The position numbers and the translations under genes were made by a program. Source: Candidatus Saccharicenans sp. (lineage in GTDB: Bacteria; Acidobacteriota; Aminicenantia; Aminicenantales; Saccharicenantaceae). Taken from it: a stretch of 64,000 nucleotides of DNA. The stretch covers positions 908,276-972,275 of the forward strand of contig JASEIU010000001.1 of NCBI GenBank assembly GCA_030017715.1, given 5' to 3'. A model generated the notes under the pieces. It searched no databases. It saw nothing but the letters and a program-made list of their open reading frames with translations, and was not told the DNA's origin. Positions 1 through 8,195 of this stretch are shown here, one piece after another. Each line of letters opens with the position of its first letter. The stretch's first letter is position 1.

Positions 1-900
1 GCGATGGCGGACGCCGCGGGGCCAGCTTCGTTCGGCGCTAAAGCCCCAGGTCTGGGGAGTGTCGCTCGCCCGGAAGCGCAACTGGTTGAAGGGGATGGAG
101 ACCTCGACGGCGTAGCCCCAGTCTTCAATCCGGCCGGCCGAATTCCAGATGGCGTCCCAGGAGAAGTCTTCATAACCCTCGAGCTCCGAGAAGTTAGCAT
201 CTGCCTGAACACCCAGGGGATTGACCCGGAATTGAAAACCGCGGCGTTCATCATTGAAACAGTCCAGCATGAAGCTGACGTGATCGTCCAGGATCAACTT
301 ATCGGTATCGTCACGGTCCATTAGATGGGCTCTGATCTTCCGGGATTCCGGGTCATAGCAGCGAAAAGCTACATAAAGATTATTATGATCATAGGTGACC
401 AAACATTCGGTTTTAACCGGGGGTTCGATGTTGTCTCCGGGCGTCCATTCATAGAGGAGGGGAATAACGGCGGCCGTCTGCCAGGCTTCTTCGTTGAGCA
501 GGCCGTCAATTTTGATTTTTGAGCCGGAGGGCGCGACCTGGTAGATGGCTGCCCCGGAGGGAGTTGCGGCGGGGGGATTGACCTGTGCAGCCGAGAGGGG
601 GGCGGGAGATGAGTTTTCGGGAGAGTTCATAGTCTCCCGGCCTGAATTTGAGCGGGCAGGTCCCGTGGTCAGGCCTGATTCCGAAAGAAGCGAGACCGCG
701 GTCGCAGCCTGTTTTTTCCCCGCAGCCCCGGCGTCTTTAAGGGCAGAGTCAGCCGGTTTGGCCTGACTTTCCGGATCCGGCTGCCGGGCGCGAAGGCTCT
801 CCGGCCAGAGGAAAAGAACAATCCCGGACAGAGTTAGGATGATGACAGCCTTCCACCAGAATACTGAAGATACCCTTGACTTCGCTTTCTTTGTTTGCAT
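1..900 (-). CDS. DUF5916/CBM9-like exported protein, N-terminal part
   Basis: Open to the left edge, so only the first 300 residues are visible. Residues 14-33 form a hydrophobic signal or anchor segment, followed by a Pro/Ala/Ser-rich linker to about residue 115. From about residue 118 a CBM9/DOMON-like beta-sandwich begins, with the motif KIDGLLNEEAW (130-140) and the later run IEDWGYAVEVSIPFNQLRF, both typical of the carbohydrate-binding half of DUF5916 proteins. In that family the missing C-terminal part is a predicted outer-membrane beta-barrel. The ATG at 900 follows GGAGATGGTC, a usable ribosome-binding site. Likely role is in the envelope, with possible glycan binding; the substrate is unknown. 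It is divergent from the next gene. Confidence 0.8.
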   Translation of the reverse strand, partial: MQTKKAKSRVSSVFWWKAVIILTLSGIVLFLWPESLRARQPDPESQAKPADSALKDAGAAGKKQAATAVSLLSESGLTTGPARSNSGRETMNSPENSSPAPLSAAQVNPPAATPSGAAIYQVAPSGSKIKIDGLLNEEAWQTAAVIPLLYEWTPGDNIEPPVKTECLVTYDHNNLYVAFRCYDPESRKIRAHLMDRDDTDKLILDDHVSFMLDCFNDERRGFQFRVNPLGVQADANFSELEGYEDFSWDAIWNSAGRIEDWGYAVEVSIPFNQLRFRASDTPQTWGFSAERSWPRGVRHR

Positions 901-1359
901 GACCATCTCCCTAATTTTCGAGGATTAGAGCCGCCAGGCTCTATCGCCGGTTATATATGAAAGTTTATTCATATATTATTTCGTCCGGGAAGCCCCGGCC
1001 CCCGGCTGTCTCAGGCCGGAAAGCAACACAGCTCATCCTTTAACCAATACGTAACTCTGAATTAAATAGTTTATATAGGAAAACAATCAAGAAAGAAAAC
1101 GAATTATCGTTTTCCCGGCCCCTGAATGGACCTCCGGGTTTGCTCCCGACTGAGATTGTCCCGGCGGATAAATGAAAAGGCTGCGAGGCGCCAATTTTTT
1201 TCCAAGCAAAAATAAACAGGACCGGGGAGATAAAAGGTCCAGAAAAATCAGGGGTTCAAAACAGCGCTTGTATTTTCTTTGGCTTCGTGAGAAGGCGCCT
1301 TTCCCGTTCTTGACAACAGAGTCGGAAACAGATGAAAATATCAGAACAGGGGCAGAAAA
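901..1359. other. divergent intergenic region with a palindrome
   Basis: This 459-base gap separates two divergent genes and should hold both promoters. A perfect 9-bp inverted repeat, ATATATGAA (953-961) and TTCATATAT (968-976), with a 6-base spacer, looks like an operator or small hairpin. A TTGACA hexamer lies at 1310-1315, 45 bases before the downstream ATG, but no clear -10 box follows it. A 63-codon reading frame (1172-1363) overlaps the next start codon by ATGA but has no convincing ribosome-binding site or protein-like composition, so I do not call it a gene. Confidence 0.5.
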
Positions 1360-3516
1360 ATGAAAAAGGGCATAAATAATTTGTTTTCTCTCAAGATGGC
1401 CGTATTGGCTGGTTTATGGCTTTTAACCCGGCCTCTTTGGCCGGGATCGGGTCTGGCGGCCGGGAGGCTGGAACAGCAGCTGCCGAAGGAACTTCAGATT
1501 AAACCCAGGCATGAAGTGACGGTGGCGGTCAAGCTGGTTCAGGTCTATGTAACCGATAAAGATGGGCAACCGGTCGGCAATCTGACCGCCGACGACTTTG
1601 AAATTTACGATAATAACAAGCCGGTTCCGATTATCCATTTTGAAAAACACTTCGCCGAACAGCTGACGGCAGCGGCTGAAACAGGTCCGGGGCCGGCCCT
1701 CAACCGCAAGTTTTTCCTGTTTTTTGACCTTGGCTTTACCGACGCCCGGGGCCTGATGAGGGCCAAGAATGCGGCTCTGAGATTCATGGAAAAATCGCTC
1801 CTGCCCACCGACGAAATTTCTCTGGTGACCTATACTGCTCTGCGCGGTTTAACGCTTCATGAGTATCTGACCCGGGACCATGACCGGGTGCGCAAAATCA
1901 TTGAGAGCTTCGGACTGAAGAGCATTACCGGGCGGGCAGAAAATCTGTCCAATTTCTTTTACTCCGACATGCTGATGAGCCTTCAAAGCGACGAAGTTCA
2001 GACCACTCCCGAAGACAGCTTTTTTACCGACCAGGCCCGGCTTCAGACCGGCCAGATGCTCGACACCTCCAGGCGACAGGGTTATGTCGACCAGGCCCGC
2101 TTTTATCTGGAAGCCCTGAATAATCTGGCCAGGGTGCTGCGCACCGTTCCCGGCTACAAGAATATCATCCTGTTTTCGGCCGGCCTGGCCAAGCAGCTGC
2201 TGTTCGGCCGGACGGGCGGAGCGGTGGTCGGCGACTGGTCCAACCCGGAACAACTGGCTGCTCAGATGGCCGAGTACGATGCCGCCCAGGCCGATTCTGG
2301 CTTGCGGAGCGATTTCAGCCGGTTGCTCAAGGAATTTAAGAATTCCAACTGCGCCGTTTTTACCGTCGATATTTCCCGGGCGCATAAGGAAATGGACGTG
2401 GAAGGCTCGGGCGGAGCCATGCCCGGAGCCAGGGAACTCGACGGCGCCGATTCACTCAAGCAACTGGCCTCGGAGACAGGCGGAAGATTTTATGCCAATA
2501 CCGTCAATCCGGAAAACGCCATGGAAGAGATTGTCAACACCACCCGAAATTTCTACATTTTGGGCATCAAGGTGGATGAGAGCTGGGATGGGAAATACCA
2601 TAAAATCAAAGTCAAGGTTAATAAGAAAGGCTACAGAGTTTATTCCCAGGCCGGCTATTTTAATCCCAGGCCGTTCAAGGAATACAACAATTTTGAAAAA
2701 TTGCTCCATCTGATCGAGGTGGCCCTGACCGATGACCCGTGGCCTTATCTGCCGGTCAACATTCCTGTATCCGGTCTGACCGTGGTGGAAAAAGGATGGC
2801 CGGTGGTTCTGGCTTATGCCCGGGCTGCCGGAGCAGACCTGGTCGATGTTTTCGGGCCCAAAACCGAAGCTTACCTGTTGATTTTCAACGACCGGGGAGA
2901 ATTGATTCTGATTAAAAAGTTCAAGGCCGTGGTGTCTGAAAAAGATAAGAAAGAAAACGAGGCTTTTCTCCCGTCCTTCATGCTGCCGGTGAAACCTGGC
3001 AAGTACGAGTGTGCCCTGGTGATGAGAAATCTGGAAACGGGCAGGGCGGCCCGGGGAAAAGCTTCGGTGGAGGTGCCGGGACAGCTGCCGGTAATGCCTT
3101 ACCTTGACCCGCCGCTCCTGCTGAGGCTTGATGACCGGGCCAGGGAGCTCAACGGCGCGGGCGAGCCGACACTGGCCTCAGTCTATGGTTATAATCCGGG
3201 GACTTATTCAGCGGCGGCCGACACGGTGCCGGTCGAAACGAGGAAACTGTATGCGGCCCTGCGTCTGGCCTGCCCGGCCGGTTGGGAGGAAGGACTGGAA
3301 ATCAAGGCTCAACTGGCTGAGGCCAGCAGTCAGACGGGTAAGGACCTACCGGTGGCTATTCTTGAAAAAAATCGCGAGGGCCAGCTCATAAAGTTGCTGG
3401 TGGAACTCAGGACAGGCGAAATGACAGAGGGTACATATAGATTGATTTTTACTTTAAGCGCACCGAATTTTAGCCAGCCTCTGGAGGCCGAAGCTGGTTT
3501 CAGGGCCAAATCCTAA
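1360..3516 (+). CDS. VWFA-related domain protein, exported
   Basis: A 718-residue protein with an N-terminal signal peptide (about residues 1-34). Residues about 50-90 form a small beta domain containing VYVTDKDGQPVGNLTADDF, the lead-in typical of VWFA-related acidobacterial domain proteins (TIGR03436-type). A von Willebrand A-like fold follows (about 115-400). The expected MIDAS DxSxS is replaced by a FFDLGFTD-type sequence, so metal binding is uncertain. The remainder (about 430-718) is beta-rich and unrecognised. The start ATG follows AGGGGCAGAAAA. The family is common in Acidobacteriota; its members are presumed extracellular or periplasmic and involved in protein interactions, but no function is established. 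It is monocistronic, with 249 bases before the next gene. Confidence 0.85.
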   Translation: MKKGINNLFSLKMAVLAGLWLLTRPLWPGSGLAAGRLEQQLPKELQIKPRHEVTVAVKLVQVYVTDKDGQPVGNLTADDFEIYDNNKPVPIIHFEKHFAEQLTAAAETGPGPALNRKFFLFFDLGFTDARGLMRAKNAALRFMEKSLLPTDEISLVTYTALRGLTLHEYLTRDHDRVRKIIESFGLKSITGRAENLSNFFYSDMLMSLQSDEVQTTPEDSFFTDQARLQTGQMLDTSRRQGYVDQARFYLEALNNLARVLRTVPGYKNIILFSAGLAKQLLFGRTGGAVVGDWSNPEQLAAQMAEYDAAQADSGLRSDFSRLLKEFKNSNCAVFTVDISRAHKEMDVEGSGGAMPGARELDGADSLKQLASETGGRFYANTVNPENAMEEIVNTTRNFYILGIKVDESWDGKYHKIKVKVNKKGYRVYSQAGYFNPRPFKEYNNFEKLLHLIEVALTDDPWPYLPVNIPVSGLTVVEKGWPVVLAYARAAGADLVDVFGPKTEAYLLIFNDRGELILIKKFKAVVSEKDKKENEAFLPSFMLPVKPGKYECALVMRNLETGRAARGKASVEVPGQLPVMPYLDPPLLLRLDDRARELNGAGEPTLASVYGYNPGTYSAAADTVPVETRKLYAALRLACPAGWEEGLEIKAQLAEASSQTGKDLPVAILEKNREGQLIKLLVELRTGEMTEGTYRLIFTLSAPNFSQPLEAEAGFRAKS

Positions 3517-3765
3517 GGCGAGTTATTTATCTATAATGATCCAGTTCTGATACCGGGTTTTCAGGCTAAGCCAGCCGGGGACAAATGAAGTCTGCTGATA
3601 ACAATTTAAATTTCGATCAGTTAAGACTGTACTCCGGCAGGCAGGTGTTGCCGGTGAACCAGTTTTACTTGGATTCGTATTTAATATAAATTATCCGGAG
3701 TGATTGCGCCTCGGGATGGGTCAGATTGATGGACTCATCGCAAAATCTCTTAAAGGAGGAAGAAG

Positions 3766-5847
3766 TTGAAAAAAATGGTTTTTCTGGTTCTGGGTTTTCT
3801 TCTCATAACTATGATTTTTGCCGGGTGTAAACCCCGGGCCAAAGAATTTCCCCTGGTATCAAGAGACCTGCTGTTTGGCAATCCGGATAAGGCGTCCGTG
3901 CAGATCAGCCCCGACGGCAAATACCTGAGCTTTCTGGCGCCGGTCAATAACGTTCTGAATGTCTGGGTCGGGCCAGTTGAAGACCCGGAAAAAGCAGAAC
4001 CGGTGACCAAAGACACAAACCGCGGCATTCGCAATTATTTCTGGGCCTATACCAACAGGCACATAATATATATTCAGGACCTGGCTGGCGATGAAAACTG
4101 GCAGGTTCATGCGGTTGACATCAACACGAAAGAAGACCTGAATCTAACTCCGTTTGAGGAAATACCCGGGCCCGACGGTAAGCCGATCACCCTGCCCAAC
4201 GGAAAACCGCTCAGACCACAGGCTCAGATCCAAGCTGTAAGTTATAAATTTACTGACGAAATACTGGTCGGGCTTAACACCCGCAATCCACAGTTTCATG
4301 ATCTTTACAGGCTGAATATACTGACTGGCGACCTTAAGCTGATACAGAAAAATGATGGCTTTATGGGATTTCAGACTGACGACGACTATAACATCCGCTT
4401 TGCAGCTCAGATGACTCCGGATGGCGGAATGGCACTGTTCAAGCCTGACGGTAAAGGAGGCTGGCTGCCATTTGATACGATTCCGATGGAAGATAGCCTG
4501 ACCACCAGCCCGGTGGATTTTGATAAGAGCGGTCAGATTCTTTACATGATTGATAGCCGGGGGCGCAATACAGCAGCGCTGCTGGCTGTGGACCTGAAGA
4601 CCGGAGAGAAAAACTTGATTTTTGAAGACCCTCGAGCTGATGTCCGCAGCATTATGATGCATCCGGTTGAAAAAAAGATAGAAGCGGTGGCTGTGGAATA
4701 CCTCCGGACCGAATGGACAGTGCTGGACGAATCGATAGGAGGCGACCTGGATTATCTAAAGACTGTCTGTGATGGCGACATCAGAGTTTCCGACAGAACG
4801 CTGGATGATAAATTCTGGACGGTAGCTTATGTGGTCGATGATGGACCGGTTCGCTATTATTTTTATGACCGGGAACACAAACAGGCTAAATTCTTATTTA
4901 CCAACAGGAAGGACCTGGAAGGGGTCAAACTGAGCAGGATGCATCCGGTGGTTATAGAGTCCAGAGACGGACTTAACCTGGTAAGCTATTTAACGCTTCC
5001 GGGATGGAAGGATCCGGATAACGATGGAAGGCCAGATAAGCCGCTGCCAATGGTTCTATATGTCCATGGCGGTCCCTGGGCCAGAGATTCCTGGGGTCTG
5101 GATCCGATTCATCAGTGGCTGGCTAACAGGGGCTATGCGGTGCTGAGTGTGAATTTCCGCGGCTCGACCGGATTCGGAAAGGATTTCATCAATGCCGGAA
5201 ACCTGGAGTGGGCAGGCCGGATGCATGACGACCTGATAGATGCGGTCAATTGGGCAATAGAGAAGAGAATTGCCGATCTGAATAAGGTGGCCATAATGGG
5301 TGGAAGTTATGGAGGATATGCCACCCTGGTCGGAATGACCTTCACCCCGGATGTCTTTGCCTGCGGTGTGGATATTGTCGGGCCGTCCAATTTGATTACG
5401 CTGCTGGAAACGATCCCGCCCTACTGGAAGCCGATGCTGGAAATGTTTGCCACTCGGGTGGGTGATCTCAGAACTGAAGAAGGACGGAAACTGCTTCAAG
5501 AACGGTCGCCGCTGACCTACGTCGACAGGATTCAGAAACCGCTGCTGATCGGCCAGGGAGCCAATGATCCGAGGGTCAAACAGAGCGAATCGGACCAGAT
5601 AGTTAAAGCCATGCAGGAGAAAAACATCCCTGTAACTTATGTGCTCTTCTCAGACGAAGGACACGGTTTCGCCCGTCCGGAAAACCGTCTGGCCTTCTTT
5701 GCCGTCAGTGAATTGTTTCTTGCCAGACATCTAAATGGACGGTCCCAGGAAATTGGAGACGACTTTAAGGGTTCGACCATTCAGGTGCCGGAGGGTGCTG
5801 ACCAGATCCCCGGTTTGAAGGAAACCCTTAAAGAGGGGACACCTTAA
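3766..5847 (+). CDS. S9 family (prolyl oligopeptidase-type) peptidase, lipoprotein
   Basis: A 693-residue serine peptidase. The N-terminus is a signal peptide ending in FAGC, a lipobox, so the mature protein should be lipid-anchored. Residues about 40-400 form a beta-propeller, and about 420-665 an alpha/beta-hydrolase domain. The catalytic triad can be placed: Ser514 in GGSYGG, Asp601 in ANDPRV and His633 in GHGF. The family cleaves short peptides, often after proline or releasing dipeptides. The TTG start at 3766 is chosen because GGAGG lies six bases upstream; an in-frame ATG three codons later is spaced less well. The stop codon lies inside the loop of a GGGGACACC/GGTGTCCCC hairpin. Confidence 0.93.
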   Translation: MKKMVFLVLGFLLITMIFAGCKPRAKEFPLVSRDLLFGNPDKASVQISPDGKYLSFLAPVNNVLNVWVGPVEDPEKAEPVTKDTNRGIRNYFWAYTNRHIIYIQDLAGDENWQVHAVDINTKEDLNLTPFEEIPGPDGKPITLPNGKPLRPQAQIQAVSYKFTDEILVGLNTRNPQFHDLYRLNILTGDLKLIQKNDGFMGFQTDDDYNIRFAAQMTPDGGMALFKPDGKGGWLPFDTIPMEDSLTTSPVDFDKSGQILYMIDSRGRNTAALLAVDLKTGEKNLIFEDPRADVRSIMMHPVEKKIEAVAVEYLRTEWTVLDESIGGDLDYLKTVCDGDIRVSDRTLDDKFWTVAYVVDDGPVRYYFYDREHKQAKFLFTNRKDLEGVKLSRMHPVVIESRDGLNLVSYLTLPGWKDPDNDGRPDKPLPMVLYVHGGPWARDSWGLDPIHQWLANRGYAVLSVNFRGSTGFGKDFINAGNLEWAGRMHDDLIDAVNWAIEKRIADLNKVAIMGGSYGGYATLVGMTFTPDVFACGVDIVGPSNLITLLETIPPYWKPMLEMFATRVGDLRTEEGRKLLQERSPLTYVDRIQKPLLIGQGANDPRVKQSESDQIVKAMQEKNIPVTYVLFSDEGHGFARPENRLAFFAVSELFLARHLNGRSQEIGDDFKGSTIQVPEGADQIPGLKETLKEGTP

Positions 5848-5861
5848 GGTGTCCCCTTTTT
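5835..5861 (+). terminator. GGGGACACC hairpin with T-run, overlapping a stop codon
   Basis: Perfect 9-bp arms GGGGACACC (5835-5843) and GGTGTCCCC (5848-5856) around TTAA, followed by five T residues. This fits an intrinsic terminator for the S9 peptidase gene, whose TAA stop is in the loop and whose last codons (Gly-Thr-Pro) are encoded by the left arm. The palindrome is repeated almost immediately downstream, so it may also be a mobile repeat that supplied the gene end. Confidence 0.75.
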
Positions 5862-5909
5862 ATGCCTGGTTTCCTCTCCGCTAACAGGCTAACAATGAGG
5901 GCAAAATAT

Positions 5910-5934
5910 GGGGACACCTTAAGGTGTCCCTTTT
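5910..5934 (+). repeat. second copy of the GGGGACACC palindrome
   Basis: GGGGACACC, TTAA and GGTGTCCC followed by TTTT, identical over 21 bases to the palindrome 75 bases upstream. It lies in the leader of the racemase gene. A GTG inside it opens a longer reading frame for the racemase, but that start is spurious because a good ribosome-binding site precedes a later ATG. Confidence 0.75.
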
Positions 5935-5974
5935 AATTCTTAATAAAAAATTTAATTTCATGAAGGGAGAAAAA

Positions 5975-6667
5975 ATGAAGACCATTGGTTTAATCGGTGG
6001 TATGAGCTGGGAATCATCACTCGAGTATTACCGGATTATCAATGAAGAAGTTAAAAGAAAGCTGGGCGGTTTTCATTCTGCCCGGTGTGTCATGTATTCA
6101 GTTGACTTTGCTGAAATCGAAGTGCTGCAGCACAGGGGCGAGTGGGACCGAACGGCCTGGATTCTGAGTCAGGCTGCCGTCCGGCTGGAGGCCGGCGGGG
6201 CTGATTTTCTGGTGCTGTGCACCAACACCATGCACAAGGTTGCCCCGCAGATTGAAGCCGCGGTTAATATTCCTCTTATCCACATTGCCGACCCCACGGC
6301 CGAAAGAATTAAAGCTCGCGGCTTCAGAAGGATTGGTCTGCTCGGGACCAGGTTTACGATGGAGGACGATTTTTACCGAGGACGGCTGGAGAAAAAGCAC
6401 GGGCTCGAAGTGGTGGTACCGGACGAGGCTGACCGTCAACTGGTTCATCAGGTCATCTATTATGAATTATGCGACGGCCGGTTGCAGGAAGAATCAAGAA
6501 AAAAATTTCAAGCGGTGATCGAAAAGCTGGCCGGAGCCGGGGCTCAGGGAGTAATTTTAGGCTGCACCGAAATCGGCCTGCTGGTTAAACAAAAGGACAG
6601 TCCGTTGCCCGTATTTGATACCACCGTCATTCACGCCGAAGCGGCGGTGGAGTATGCTTTGAGCTGA
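5975..6667 (+). CDS. aspartate/glutamate racemase family protein
   Basis: A cofactor-independent amino-acid racemase of the Asp/Glu racemase (RacD/YgeA-like) family, 230 residues, the usual length. The N-terminal KTIGLIGGMSWESS is the family signature. The two catalytic cysteines are Cys82 in LCTNTMH and Cys197 in GCTEI. The reaction is interconversion of L- and D-amino acids by two-base proton transfer; aspartate or glutamate is usual but the substrate here is not determined. The ATG at 5975 follows AAGGGAGAAAAA. The protein is cytoplasmic, with no signal peptide. Together with the D-2-hydroxyacid dehydrogenase nearby and the D-aminoacylase at 57707, it hints at use of D-amino acids. Confidence 0.93.
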   Translation: MKTIGLIGGMSWESSLEYYRIINEEVKRKLGGFHSARCVMYSVDFAEIEVLQHRGEWDRTAWILSQAAVRLEAGGADFLVLCTNTMHKVAPQIEAAVNIPLIHIADPTAERIKARGFRRIGLLGTRFTMEDDFYRGRLEKKHGLEVVVPDEADRQLVHQVIYYELCDGRLQEESRKKFQAVIEKLAGAGAQGVILGCTEIGLLVKQKDSPLPVFDTTVIHAEAAVEYALS

Positions 6668-6702
6668 AGGGCCGGCCCGGGAGTCCGGCTCAGATGGCGG
6701 CT

Positions 6703-6981
6703 CTATCGGCCGTAACGTGAAAGAATGCCGATCCCTCCCAGTATCAGAACCACCACAAAGAAATAAAAAGCCAGAACGATCAATAGCCAGACCAGGGTGG
6801 CTTTAGCCCAGTTGGCTTTGCTCAGTTTGGTATTGCCGCTGAAAGCCCAGATGAGCAGCATGATGATATTTACCAACGGTATGGAAGCGATAAGCAGGGT
6901 AATCAGCCATTCGCCGACGCTGACCACGGCCTCCAGACCCGGAACTCTCTGGGTAGGCACAGATTGAGCTTGTTGTTCCAT
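6703..6981 (-). CDS. small two-helix membrane protein
   Basis: A 92-residue protein with two strongly hydrophobic helices (about 25-47 and 61-86). They are joined by a short polar loop containing SGNTKLSKANWAKA, a loop type I have seen in uncharacterised small membrane proteins of several phyla. An AAGGAGG ribosome-binding site lies 11 bases before the ATG, slightly far but convincing. No function can be assigned. It is convergent with the racemase gene and divergent from the dehydrogenase. Confidence 0.7.
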   Translation of the reverse strand: MEQQAQSVPTQRVPGLEAVVSVGEWLITLLIASIPLVNIIMLLIWAFSGNTKLSKANWAKATLVWLLIVLAFYFFVVVLILGGIGILSRYGR

Positions 6982-7206
6982 GGCTTTCTTTGCCTCCTTC
7001 TTTCTCTATAGTTACCGGGCCTGAAAACAAACAATTAAGCCTGAATAGCAGGTCCGGTTGCTTCTGATTTTACGAACTTATGGTTATGCTTACAAGGAAA
7101 ATATTTGGCAACTGGAAGTGGGGGGATGATAATTTGAAAATGTATGATATTTTTTCTAAAATCATAAAAAGTTTCTCATTCCGGTTATTGCCGGACTGGA
7201 TCAGCT

Positions 7207-8166
7207 ATGGATGTCTATTTTTATGAGGTTTTTGAGGAAGAAGCCAGGCTGATAAAGAGTTTAATTGGCGGCCGGCTGGATTTTGGGTTGACCGACAGGA
7301 CGATTCAGGAAAGCGGCCACGCCGAACCACCAGCCTGGCTGATCAGCGTCCGCACCCAGTCTGTTATCCCGGTGCAGTGGCAGGACCGGCTGGACGGCAT
7401 TTTAAGCCGGACGACAGGATTTGACAACCTGAGAACTTACAGGAGCCTGATCAGCTCACCGGTGGCTCTGGGTTACCTGGAGGAATATGCCACCCGGGCG
7501 GTAGCCGAGCAGGCGATTTTGCTGATGCTGGCCCTCCTGAGAAAGTTGCCGCGGCAGATGAATCAATTCCGACATTTTGACCGCGACGGGCTGACCGGCC
7601 TGGAAGTTCAGGGGCGTAACCTTCTGGTGATTGGAGTCGGCCGGATTGGCGGCGAGGTGGTCAAGCTCGCTCAGGGACTGGGGATGAAAGTCAGGGGAGT
7701 GGATATTGTCCGGCGGCACGACTTTGTCGAATATGTGGAGCGGGATGAAGGCTTAGAGTGGGCGGAAGTAATCATCTGCGCCATGAACCTGACTGCGGAA
7801 AATTATCATTATTTTACCTATGACCTGCTGAAGAAAGCCCGCCCCGGGGTCATTTTCATCAACATCGCCCGGGGAGAGCACGCCCCGCTGGCCGATATGT
7901 TGCGGCTGGTCAAGGAAGGACATCTGGGAGGACTGGGACTGGACGTCTTCGAAGATGAGCCGGAAGTGGGCACCGCTCTGCGCACCGGCCAGCTGGAGGG
8001 GGCTGACCGGGCCAGAATCGTGGCCGAACTGCTCCGGTTTCCCAATGTGATTTTTACGCCGCACAACGCCTTCAACACCGCCGAGGCCCTCGAGCGCAAA
8101 GCCAGGTTCAGCGTCGACGAAATTTTTTATTTCCTGGAACGCCGCGCCTTTCGCCATTCGGTCTGA
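7207..8166 (+). CDS. D-2-hydroxyacid dehydrogenase family protein
   Basis: A 319-residue NAD(P)-dependent oxidoreductase. The dinucleotide-binding motif GVGRIGG is at 143-149. The catalytic trio of the D-2-hydroxyacid dehydrogenase family is visible: Arg222 in NIARGEH, Glu251 in FEDEPEV and His286 in TPHNAFN. The N-terminal substrate domain is divergent, so the substrate (lactate, phosphoglycerate, phosphonate or other) cannot be named. The start ATG has only a weak ribosome-binding site. The gene ends just before a GGGGACA hairpin that separates it from a convergent gene. Confidence 0.9.
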   Translation: MDVYFYEVFEEEARLIKSLIGGRLDFGLTDRTIQESGHAEPPAWLISVRTQSVIPVQWQDRLDGILSRTTGFDNLRTYRSLISSPVALGYLEEYATRAVAEQAILLMLALLRKLPRQMNQFRHFDRDGLTGLEVQGRNLLVIGVGRIGGEVVKLAQGLGMKVRGVDIVRRHDFVEYVERDEGLEWAEVIICAMNLTAENYHYFTYDLLKKARPGVIFINIARGEHAPLADMLRLVKEGHLGGLGLDVFEDEPEVGTALRTGQLEGADRARIVAELLRFPNVIFTPHNAFNTAEALERKARFSVDEIFYFLERRAFRHSV

Positions 8167-8169
8167 AAA

Positions 8170-8192
8170 GGGGGACAGTGTAGAGTGTCCCC
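8170..8192. repeat. GGGGACA/TGTCCCC hairpin between convergent genes
   Basis: Arms GGGGACA (8171-8177) and TGTCCCC (8186-8192) around an 8-base loop. The arm sequence matches the hairpins at 5835 and 5910. It starts four bases after the dehydrogenase stop codon and could terminate transcription from both sides, although no T-run follows. Confidence 0.6.
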
Positions 8193-8195
8193 TGT

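Noticed and set aside
4-766. Three plus-strand reading frames at the left edge
   Set aside because: They lie opposite the minus-strand DUF5916/CBM9 frame, which is open for 300 codons, has a ribosome-binding site and clear family motifs.
1172-1363. 63-codon frame ending by ATGA overlap at the VWFA-related gene
   Set aside because: Overlap looks suggestive, but there is no good ribosome-binding site and the composition is not protein-like.
5924-5974. Upstream GTG start for the racemase
   Set aside because: It lies inside the GGGGACACC palindrome; the ATG at 5975 has a proper ribosome-binding site and gives the normal family N-terminus.
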